This document shows, one piece after another, positions 55,012 through 64,000 of a DNA stretch of 64,000 nucleotides. Made by a program: the position numbers and the translations under genes. The stretch spans positions 496,001 to 560,000 of the forward strand of contig NZ_SMDR01000001.1 of NCBI RefSeq assembly GCF_006265115.1. The letters run 5' to 3'. The number at the start of each line of letters is the position of its first letter. Within the stretch, counting starts at the first letter, position 1. The DNA comes from Arenimonas terrae. Its GTDB lineage: Bacteria > Pseudomonadota > Gammaproteobacteria > Xanthomonadales > Xanthomonadaceae. The notes under the pieces are model-generated. The model had not been told where the DNA came from and searched no databases. It worked only from the letters and a program-made list of their open reading frames with translations.

Positions 55012-55566
55012 TCAGAGGCCGCCCAGTTTTCCCATGTGCTGGCGATAGTGCGCCAGCTCCTTGACCGACTCGCGGATGTCCGACAACGCGGTGTGTGCAC
55101 CCACCTTGGCCACGCCCTCGAGCACGGACGGCGACCAGCGCCGGGCCAGTTCCTTGAGCGTGGAGACGTCGAGGTTGCGGTAGTGGAAATAGCGCTCCAG
55201 CCGCGGCATGTGCCGCACCAGGAAACGCCGGTCCTGGCAGATCGAATTGCCGCAGATCGGCGACTTGCCGGCCGGCACCCAGTGGCTGAGGAACTCCACG
55301 GTCAGCGCCTCGGCCTGGGCCATGCTCACCTGGCTGTCGAGCACGCGCTGCCACAGGCCGGAGCGGCTGTGGGTGCCGCGGTTCCATTCGTCCATCGCAT
55401 GCAGGCGCTCGACGGGATGGTGGATGGCGAGTTCGGGGCCCTCGGCCAGCACATTGAGCTGGCTGTCGGTGACCAGGGTCGCGATCTCCAGCACCGAGTC
55501 GGTGTCCGGATCCAGGCCGGTCATCTCCAGGTCGATCCAGATCAGGTTCTGCTCGTTGGCGGGCAT
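55012..55566 (-). CDS. orn: Oligoribonuclease Orn
   Basis: Orn is the essential 3'-5' exonuclease that clears short RNAs, including pGpG from c-di-GMP breakdown. The 184-residue DEDDh enzyme has [14 protein letters not shown] near the start, [11 protein letters not shown] in the middle and [14 protein letters not shown] at the end. It stands directly before a diguanylate cyclase gene, so c-di-GMP production and pGpG removal may be co-expressed. Confidence 0.95.
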   Translation of the reverse strand: MPANEQNLIWIDLEMTGLDPDTDSVLEIATLVTDSQLNVLAEGPELAIHHPVERLHAMDEWNRGTHSRSGLWQRVLDSQVSMAQAEALTVEFLSHWVPAGKSPICGNSICQDRRFLVRHMPRLERYFHYRNLDVSTLKELARRWSPSVLEGVAKVGAHTALSDIRESVKELAHYRQHMGKLGGL

Positions 55567-55630
55567 GCGCGGCTGGCGGCGGTGGGGATGGCCGCATCAT
55601 ACTTCAGCGTCGCCCCCGCCGAGGCCCGCC

Positions 55631-56092
55631 GTGAACCCGCAGGAAGCCCTGGACCACTACCGCATCCTCACCTCGATGCTGGCCCCCGCCCTGCTGATGG
55701 CGGCCACCGGCTCCCTGCTGGTGTCGGCCAATGCGCGGCTGGCGCGGGTCGTGGACCGGCTTCGGGCCATCATCAACCAGCTCGAGACCGGCGACGCCGA
55801 GAGCCGCGCCGAGATCGAGGCGCAGATCGTCAGCCACCGCCGCCGCGCCCATCTGGTGCTGCGCGCCTGCCTGATGCTCTACCTGGGCCTGGCGGCCTTC
55901 GTCGGCACCAGTCTGGCGCTGGCGGTGGATGCCCTGGCCGGCTTCCGCCTGCCCTACCTGCCGACCGGCCTGGCCGTGGTCGGCGTGCTGGGCCTGCTGG
56001 GCGCCAGCCTGTACCTGGGCCGCGAGGTCAGCCTGTCGGTGCGCAGCTTCGACCGCGAGCTGGACCAGGAGCTGGCGCGCCGCCGGCGCTGA
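55631..56092 (+). CDS. DUF2721 membrane protein
   Basis: The 153-residue product has helices ILTSMLAPALLMAATGSLLV, LVLRACLMLYLGLAAFVGTSLALAV and GLAVVGVLGLLGASLYLG with a charged loop (RLRAIINQLETGDAESRAEIEAQI) between the first two, matching DUF2721. Function unknown. The GTG at 55631 was chosen for its position relative to the first helix. Its stop abuts the tadA-fusion stop on the other strand (palindrome TGATCA). Confidence 0.8.
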   Translation: MNPQEALDHYRILTSMLAPALLMAATGSLLVSANARLARVVDRLRAIINQLETGDAESRAEIEAQIVSHRRRAHLVLRACLMLYLGLAAFVGTSLALAVDALAGFRLPYLPTGLAVVGVLGLLGASLYLGREVSLSVRSFDRELDQELARRRR

Positions 56093-57199
56093 TCAGCGGG
56101 CTGCGTCGCGCTTGCGGCGGAACCAGTCGCTGAGCAGCCGGCCGGCCTCGTCGGCCATCAGGCCGCCCTTCACGACGACGCGGTGGTTGTGGCGATGGTC
56201 GTCGGCCAGATCGGCGCCACCGTAGTCGCCCAGCACGCCGAACAGGCTCCCGGCGGCGCCGGTCTTCGGCGAGGCCGCAGCGAACACCAGCCTGGACACG
56301 CGTGCGTGGACCAGCGCCGAAGCGCACATGGGGCATGGCTCCAGGCTGACGTACATCGTGCATCCGGTCAGGCGCTTGTTTCCCAGTGCCTTGCCGGCCG
56401 CAGCGACGGCCAGCAGTTCGGCGTGGGCGCTAGGATCGTGGCGGTCGCCTGCCAGATTGCTGGTTTCCGCCAGCAAGGCGCCATCCGGACCAACGACCAC
56501 GGCGCCAACGGGCACCTCGTCCAGTTCCTCTCCGGCCTGTGCGGCCAGCGCAAGCGCGCGCTGCATCCAACGGCCATCGGTATCGGTGAACTCGGCGGGA
56601 TCGGCGGCTTCCGGAGGCCCGACGGAGACGCCCAGGGACCAGCGTGCCAAGGGGGTGTGGCGCGTATGGCCAAGCAGGCTGTGTACCAGCACGACCTCGC
56701 CTACCGTCCATCGGAATGGCGCTACGGCTTCACCGGCGATGCTCTTTCGGTCCCGCAGCAGCGTCACATGGGGCTTGAAGCGCGGGTCCGGCTTGATGGA
56801 ATAGCGCACCAGCGCCCTCTGGAGCTGCCGCTGGAAGGCTTCGATCGGGGCCGTTCCCTTGCCTTCTCCGACCAGCACCAGTGGCTTGTGCTCACCACCG
56901 CGGAAACTCAGGACCCGGTCGAGCGTGACGTCGAACGTCGGCGTCGCGACCAGCGACGACACGGCACGGCTCGCGGCGTCGACGACGTTCTGTGGAATGG
57001 TCCGGAAATCGCCCAGGTGGTGCAGCGTGATGTGCAGGCGGTCCCACGTTTGCGGCCGGCCATTGAGTCCATGGCGTCGCTGCAGGTCGTGCGCGAGCGC
57101 CTCCATCTCCCGGGCGGTCGCCTCGTCGGGCAGCACCGCCAGGAACAGCCGGTCTGTCGCCGGGCCCTCGTCAGGCGTCTGGCCGAACAGGTCCGACAT
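56093..57199 (-). CDS. tadA: 2H phosphoesterase (ThpR-like) fused to tRNA adenosine deaminase TadA
   Basis: The 368-residue protein joins two RNA enzymes. Residues about 15-185 are an RNA 2',3'-cyclic phosphodiesterase/ligase-type 2H domain with His56 (HITLHHLG) and His144 (HVTLLRD). Residues about 210-368 are TadA, with EVPVGAVVV, the zinc/proton-shuttle HAELLAV and PCPMCASALVHARV. TadA makes inosine-34 in tRNA-Arg(ACG) and is essential. Ordinary TadA is about 150-170 residues and ThpR about 180, so both look complete. The ATG at 57199 is used; 8 bases separate it from guaA. Confidence 0.88.
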   Translation of the reverse strand: MSDLFGQTPDEGPATDRLFLAVLPDEATAREMEALAHDLQRRHGLNGRPQTWDRLHITLHHLGDFRTIPQNVVDAASRAVSSLVATPTFDVTLDRVLSFRGGEHKPLVLVGEGKGTAPIEAFQRQLQRALVRYSIKPDPRFKPHVTLLRDRKSIAGEAVAPFRWTVGEVVLVHSLLGHTRHTPLARWSLGVSVGPPEAADPAEFTDTDGRWMQRALALAAQAGEELDEVPVGAVVVGPDGALLAETSNLAGDRHDPSAHAELLAVAAAGKALGNKRLTGCTMYVSLEPCPMCASALVHARVSRLVFAAASPKTGAAGSLFGVLGDYGGADLADDHRHNHRVVVKGGLMADEAGRLLSDWFRRKRDAAR

Positions 57200-57207
57200 G
57201 CCGCCCC

Positions 57208-58776
<1,569 letters not shown>

Positions 58777-58799
58777 GGTGTTCCGGTTCGCCATGTGAA

Positions 58800-58822
58800 G
58801 AGGGAGGCGCGTGGCCTCCCTC
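58800..58822 (-). other. Intercistronic hairpin between guaB and guaA
   Basis: A 9-bp perfect stem GAGGGAGGC/GCCTCCCTC with a 5-base loop lies between the guaB stop and guaA ATG. It is not followed by a U-run (TTCACATG), so it is probably not a strong terminator; it could tune the guaB:guaA ratio by partial termination or mRNA protection. Confidence 0.5.
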
Positions 58823-58830
58823 GGTTTGCT

Positions 58831-60323
<1,493 letters not shown>

Positions 60324-60379
60324 GCCGTCTAAGGGGGGCCGATGTCGCCGCGGACGCAACGCTGTGGCGGCCGGGCCGG

Positions 60380-61660
60380 CTACAGCAGGGCCAGGGACAG
60401 CCCGGGCCACCAGGTGATGATCGCCACCGCCAGCCCGACCAGCAGGAAGAACGGGATGCAGGCCTTGGCCAGGGTCAGGATGCCGGTCTTGAACCGGTAG
60501 GCGGCGATGAACAGGTCCATGCCCACCGGCGGCGTGAAGTAACCGATCTGCAGGTTGGCCAGCATCACGATGCCGAAATGCACCGGATGGATGCCGTAGC
60601 CCACGGCCACCGGCAGCAGCAGCGGCGTCAGGATGACGATCGCCGAGAAGATGTCCATCAGCATGCCGGCAAACAGCAGCAGCGCGTTGAGCATCAGCAG
60701 GAAAGCCCAGGCCGAATGCACGTGTTCGCGGGTGTATTCGAACAGGCGGTTGGGCACCTCCTGGTCCACCAGCCAGTTCGACATCGCTGTCGCGGCGCCC
60801 AGGATGACCAGCACCGCGCCCACCATGCGGCCCGATTCAGCGATCACCGCAGGCAGCTTAGACCACTTTATTTCTTTTTTAATCAATACACTTACGACAA
60901 GAACATAAAGTGCTGTGATAGCTGCCGATTCGCCGGCCGTGAACAGGCCGGAATAGATTCCGCCCAGCACGAAGACCGGCAGCGGAAGCTCCCAACCCGC
61001 CTCGCGCAGGGCCGCGCCGACCTCGCGCAGGTCGGGGCGGGTCTGCGGCCGCGGCAGGCCCCGCCCGACCCACACGGCATGCACGGACAGCAGACCCACC
61101 ATCATCAGGCCCGGCAGGATGCCGGCCAGGAACAGCGCCTCCATCGTCACCGCCGGGTCGGTGCCGAGCTGGCCGGCGACGAAGCCGTAAAGGATCAGCG
61201 GCAGCGACGGCGCGAACAGCAGGCCCAGGCTGCCCGAGGACGTGACCAGGCCCAGGCTGTAGCTGCGCGGGTAACCCGCCTCGCGCAGCGCCGGGTACAG
61301 CAGCGCGCCGATCGCCACGATGGTCATGCCCGACGCGCCGGTGAAGGCGGTGAAGAAGGCGCAGGCGACCAGCGCGACGATCGCCAGGCCGCCGGGCAGC
61401 CACCCCAGCAGCGCGTTCGACAGCCGCACCAGCCGCCGCGGCGCACCGCTCTCGCCGAGCAGGTAGCCGGCCAGGGTGAAGAACGGAATGGCGATCAGTC
61501 CCGGCAGATCGGCCAGGCGATAGAACTCGACCGCGACCGCGATCAGGTCGTAACCCGCGAGCTGGAAGCCCAGCAGGGCCACGGCCAGGATCACCGCGAA
61601 CAGCGGCATGCCCAGCGCCGCCAGCGCCAGCACCGCCAGCAGGCCCAGCGTCAGGCTCAT
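60380..61660 (-). CDS. dctM: TRAP transporter large permease (DctM)
   Basis: The 426-residue protein is a DctM-type large TRAP subunit: many helices, GASGMTIVAIGALLYPALREAGYPRSYSLGLV and GYFTPPVGMDLFIAAYRF near the end. It imports organic acids or similar solutes with the sodium/proton gradient. It overlaps dctQ by ATGA. About 60 bases (60861-60920) inside the gene are only 30% G+C while still encoding a typical loop (VSVLIKKEIKWSKLP). Confidence 0.92.
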   Translation of the reverse strand: MSLTLGLLAVLALAALGMPLFAVILAVALLGFQLAGYDLIAVAVEFYRLADLPGLIAIPFFTLAGYLLGESGAPRRLVRLSNALLGWLPGGLAIVALVACAFFTAFTGASGMTIVAIGALLYPALREAGYPRSYSLGLVTSSGSLGLLFAPSLPLILYGFVAGQLGTDPAVTMEALFLAGILPGLMMVGLLSVHAVWVGRGLPRPQTRPDLREVGAALREAGWELPLPVFVLGGIYSGLFTAGESAAITALYVLVVSVLIKKEIKWSKLPAVIAESGRMVGAVLVILGAATAMSNWLVDQEVPNRLFEYTREHVHSAWAFLLMLNALLLFAGMLMDIFSAIVILTPLLLPVAVGYGIHPVHFGIVMLANLQIGYFTPPVGMDLFIAAYRFKTGILTLAKACIPFFLLVGLAVAIITWWPGLSLALL

Positions 61661-62151
61661 GCCATGCCCTCGCCTGTCTCGGCATCGGCGGGCGGGGCTA
61701 CCAGACTGGCCAGCACGAAACGCAGGGCCATCAGTCCGAAGCCCACCGGGATCACCAGCATCGGCACCCAGCTGGGCACGCCGGCGACGAAGGGCACCGG
61801 CGCCTCGCGTTCAAGCGCGATCATGCCGGCCCCGAACCAGGCCATCGCCCCACAGATTCCCGCGGCCGCCAGCTGCGATACCGACCAGGCCGCGCGTCGC
61901 GCGCCCCCGCGCAGCAGCCGCGGCAGCGCGTCGATGGCGATGTGCTTGTGGCTGCGGGTGGCGCCCAGCGCGCCGAGCATGGCCAGCCACAGCACCCCGG
62001 TGCGGCTCACCGGTTCGGCCCAGTCCAGGCCGCCGTCGAACAGCAGGCGCAGCAGGATCTGGGCCACCGCCAGCAGCAGCAGCGCGACCAGCAGGCCCGC
62101 CAGCAGCGCGTCCTCGGCGCGGTGCAGCCGCTGCAGCCAGCGTTCGAGCAT
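61657..62151 (-). CDS. dctQ: TRAP transporter small permease (DctQ)
   Basis: The 164-residue protein has the four helices of DctQ (ALLAGLLVALLLLAVAQILLRLL, TGVLWLAMLGALGA, LAAAGICGAMAWFGAGMIAL, VPMLVIPVGFGLMALRFVL) and the conserved RSHKHIAIDAL motif between helices 2 and 3. It bridges the binding protein and DctM. ATG 62151 shares one base with the dctP stop. Confidence 0.9.
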   Translation of the reverse strand: MLERWLQRLHRAEDALLAGLLVALLLLAVAQILLRLLFDGGLDWAEPVSRTGVLWLAMLGALGATRSHKHIAIDALPRLLRGGARRAAWSVSQLAAAGICGAMAWFGAGMIALEREAPVPFVAGVPSWVPMLVIPVGFGLMALRFVLASLVAPPADAETGEGMA

Positions 62152-63140
62152 CAGGGCGTCTTGCCGTTCGCCAATGCCTGGCGCACCGCCGCGAGCATGC
62201 CGGGCGAGATCGCCTTCTCGGCCTCGAGCTGCGCGGTGACCTGGGTGCCCAGCGCGCGCCAGCGGGCGGCTTCGGCGGCGTCGAGCGTGGTGACCACCAG
62301 GCCCTGCTTCTTCATCGCCGCCAGCGCTGCTACGTCGTCGCGGCGGACGTTGGCATCCATGCGCCGGGCGGCGTCGGCGAAGGCCTTGGCCAGGACGGCC
62401 TGGTCGGCCGGCGACAGCCGCTTCCAGGCCTTGTCGTCCACCACCAGGTACCCGACCACGAAGGTCAGGGGCAGGTCGACCATGGCCTTGAGCTTGCCGT
62501 GCCACTGCAGCGCGATCGCGCCGCTGGGCGTGTTGGCGACGGTGTCGACCATGCCGGTCTGCAGGCTGGTGAACACGTCGCCCAGCGGCAGCGGGATCGG
62601 GCTGACGCCGCCGAGTTTGAAGGTGCGGATGGCGATGGTGTCGTTCTGCGGCACCCAGAGCTTGATGCCGGTCATGTCGGCCTGGCTGCGCAGCGGTTTG
62701 TTGCCCATCAGGTAGGCAAAACCGACGCCGGACACGCCCAGCATGCGCAGGCCGCGCTCTTCGAAGCCCTTGGCCAGCAGCGGATCCACCTCGCGCCGCA
62801 CCTGGTCGACCTGCGCCCAGTCCTCGAACAGGAACGGCAGGCTGTAGACCGGCGCGTCCGGATAGACCAGGGACAGCTCGCTCGCCGTCAGCACGCCGCC
62901 CTGCAGCTGGCCCAGGCGCATCTTGCGCAGCACGACGGCGTCGTTGCCCATCACGCCGCCGGGATAGAACTTCACGTCGACCCGGCCGGCGGTGCCCTGT
63001 TTCACTTCGGCGGAAGCGGCGCGCAGTTCGCGCATCCAGGCCGAACCGTCCGGCGCCAGGGTGGCGATCTTCAGGGTCTGCGCGGCGGCCGGCGTGGCCA
63101 GCGCAAGGCAGAGCAGCAGCATCGAAAGCCAGCGGTTCAT
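62151..63140 (-). CDS. dctP: TRAP transporter solute-binding protein (DctP)
   Basis: The 329-residue protein has a signal peptide (RWLSMLLLCLALATPAAA) and the DctP fold: KIATLAPDGSAWMRELRAASAEV, GGVMGNDAVVLRKMRLGQLQGG, LPLGDVFTSLQTGMVDTVANTP. The substrate is unknown. ATG 63140 has AAGGAA 6 bases upstream. A TatT-like lipoprotein precedes it, which marks the TatT-DctPQM subgroup. Confidence 0.92.
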   Translation of the reverse strand: MNRWLSMLLLCLALATPAAAQTLKIATLAPDGSAWMRELRAASAEVKQGTAGRVDVKFYPGGVMGNDAVVLRKMRLGQLQGGVLTASELSLVYPDAPVYSLPFLFEDWAQVDQVRREVDPLLAKGFEERGLRMLGVSGVGFAYLMGNKPLRSQADMTGIKLWVPQNDTIAIRTFKLGGVSPIPLPLGDVFTSLQTGMVDTVANTPSGAIALQWHGKLKAMVDLPLTFVVGYLVVDDKAWKRLSPADQAVLAKAFADAARRMDANVRRDDVAALAAMKKQGLVVTTLDAAEAARWRALGTQVTAQLEAEKAISPGMLAAVRQALANGKTP

Positions 63141-63165
63141 CGCGTGTTCCTTCACGGGAGCAGCC

Positions 63166-64000
63166 TCAGAAATAGTCCTTGCCGGATTCCACCAGCGCTT
63201 TCGCGCGCTCCTGGGCCAGCACGTTCATCAACGTAAAACCGGGTTCGCGCGGGTCGGCGGCCAGCACTTCGACCAGCAGGCGGTCGTGCAGTTCCTGGTC
63301 GAACACCAGGCGCGCGTAATACTCGGCGAGCAGGGTCTTGGCGTAGAGGTTGCGGCCGCCGCTCTGGGCGATCGCCGCTTCGAAGTGCCGGCGCCCGAGT
63401 TCGGGCTTGCCGCCGATCGCTTCGGGGCGCAGCGAATTGAGCACGCCCAGGTACACGCGGGCCATGCCGCGGGCATGGCCCGGATCGATGGCGGTCACGC
63501 GCACCAGCAGGGCCTCGACCTTGGGCAGGTCGGCGATCGCGCCCCAGTCCTCGCTGTTGGCCTGCAGGAAGCCGGCCCAGGCGGCGGCCAGCGCGTAAAG
63601 GCCGGCGACGTCCTTGGCGGGGGCGGCCGCGACGGCCGCTTCGAAACCGCCGATGTCCTGGTCCAGGGCGCGGCACAGCGCCGCATCCTGGGCGCAGGTG
63701 CCGCGCTTGGCGTAGGCCAGGGCCTTGGCGGCCAGGCGGCGCGCGCGGTCGCGGTCGCTGCCGGTGAAGTTGCCGGCATAGGCGCCGTTGAGTTCGGCGG
63801 CGGCGAACAGCAGCGAGGCCTTGCCCCTGTCGCCCTGGCCGTCGTCGGCGACCAGGCCGTCGATCAGCAGCAGGTAGGCCGGCAGGCCGTCGCGCACGGT
63901 GGCCGGGTCGTCGCTGTTGAGTACGGCACTGCCCAGCTGCGAAGCCAGGCGGTCACCGGCACTGCTGACCACGGAGGCGCAGCCCGTCAGGCCCAGGGCC
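63166..64000 (-). CDS. TatT-like TRAP-associated TPR lipoprotein (5' end outside window)
   Basis: The visible 278 residues end at the window edge inside a lipoprotein signal: ALGLTGCAS, where LTGC (63990-63979) is the lipobox. The rest is helical repeats (LRPEAIGGKPELGRRHFEAAIAQSGG, KTLLAEYYARLVFDQELHD), as in TatT, the T component of TRAP systems that binds the solute-binding protein. The few codons before the lipobox and the start are missing. A GTG at 63972 is an internal codon, not the true start. Confidence 0.87.
   Translation of the reverse strand, partial: ALGLTGCASVVSSAGDRLASQLGSAVLNSDDPATVRDGLPAYLLLIDGLVADDGQGDRGKASLLFAAAELNGAYAGNFTGSDRDRARRLAAKALAYAKRGTCAQDAALCRALDQDIGGFEAAVAAAPAKDVAGLYALAAAWAGFLQANSEDWGAIADLPKVEALLVRVTAIDPGHARGMARVYLGVLNSLRPEAIGGKPELGRRHFEAAIAQSGGRNLYAKTLLAEYYARLVFDQELHDRLLVEVLAADPREPGFTLMNVLAQERAKALVESGKDYF

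Overview
The window is a dense, high-GC gammaproteobacterial chromosome segment, most likely from the Xanthomonadaceae/Lysobacteraceae. Reasons: a CopL-type copper protein, an aryl-polyene (xanthomonadin-like) pigment operon beside tRNA genes, a PQQ-propeller BamB next to Der, and uniformly GC-rich codon use. No rRNA, CRISPR array, transposase or integrase was seen.

Layout. 1-4.4 kb: envelope and ribosome housekeeping (end of a probable pilF, rodZ, yfgM-like, bamB, der). 4.4-7.3 kb: translationally coupled molybdenum-cofactor genes (mobA, moeA, rhodanese-MoeB). 7.4-13 kb: accessory genes, namely a CBS protein, a small basic protein, an SDR divergent from an AraC regulator, an in-frame chimera of an RND adaptor start and an RND pump end, a small membrane protein and a second AraC regulator. 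13.2-20 kb: a TonB-dependent receptor divergent from a MocR regulator, then an orphan B12-binding radical SAM enzyme. 20.1-26.5 kb: a copper-resistance module (copL, a TolC-like lipoprotein with a Met/His-rich tail, a two-domain multicopper oxidase, a MerR regulator with a clear operator-promoter, and a P1B-type ATPase). 26.6-28.0 kb: a Kef-type antiporter.

27.9-45.3 kb: a 20-gene minus-strand operon for an aryl polyene pigment. It encodes a chain-length factor, two ketosynthases, a ketoreductase, two dehydratase domains (one fused to the acyl-activating ligase), two ACPs, a thioesterase, a phosphopantetheinyl transferase, a HAL/TAL-family ammonia lyase for the aromatic starter, a flavin enzyme with halogenase motifs, three transferases for lipid/sugar attachment, and an export set (MMPL-type RND transporter, LolA-like carrier, DUF3261 lipoprotein). 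Nearly every junction overlaps by a few bases. The operon starts directly after a tRNA-Ala/tRNA-Glu pair and its terminator.

45.6-64 kb: mostly core genes: DUF1249, ppsR/ppsA, mscS, orn with a beta-propeller diguanylate cyclase, DUF2721, a 2H-phosphoesterase/TadA fusion, guaB-guaA, and a TRAP transporter operon whose first visible gene (TatT-like lipoprotein) is cut by the window edge. A low-GC SIR2-like gene (50460-52040) sits between mscS and the cyclase and is the best candidate for a horizontally acquired defence gene.

The strongest leads for something undescribed are the stand-alone SIR2 protein with an unrecognised C-terminal half, the 2H-phosphoesterase/TadA fusion, the orphan B12 radical SAM enzyme, and the variant features of the pigment operon (ligase-dehydratase fusion, ammonia lyase with a Tyr-His selectivity pair, putative halogenase).
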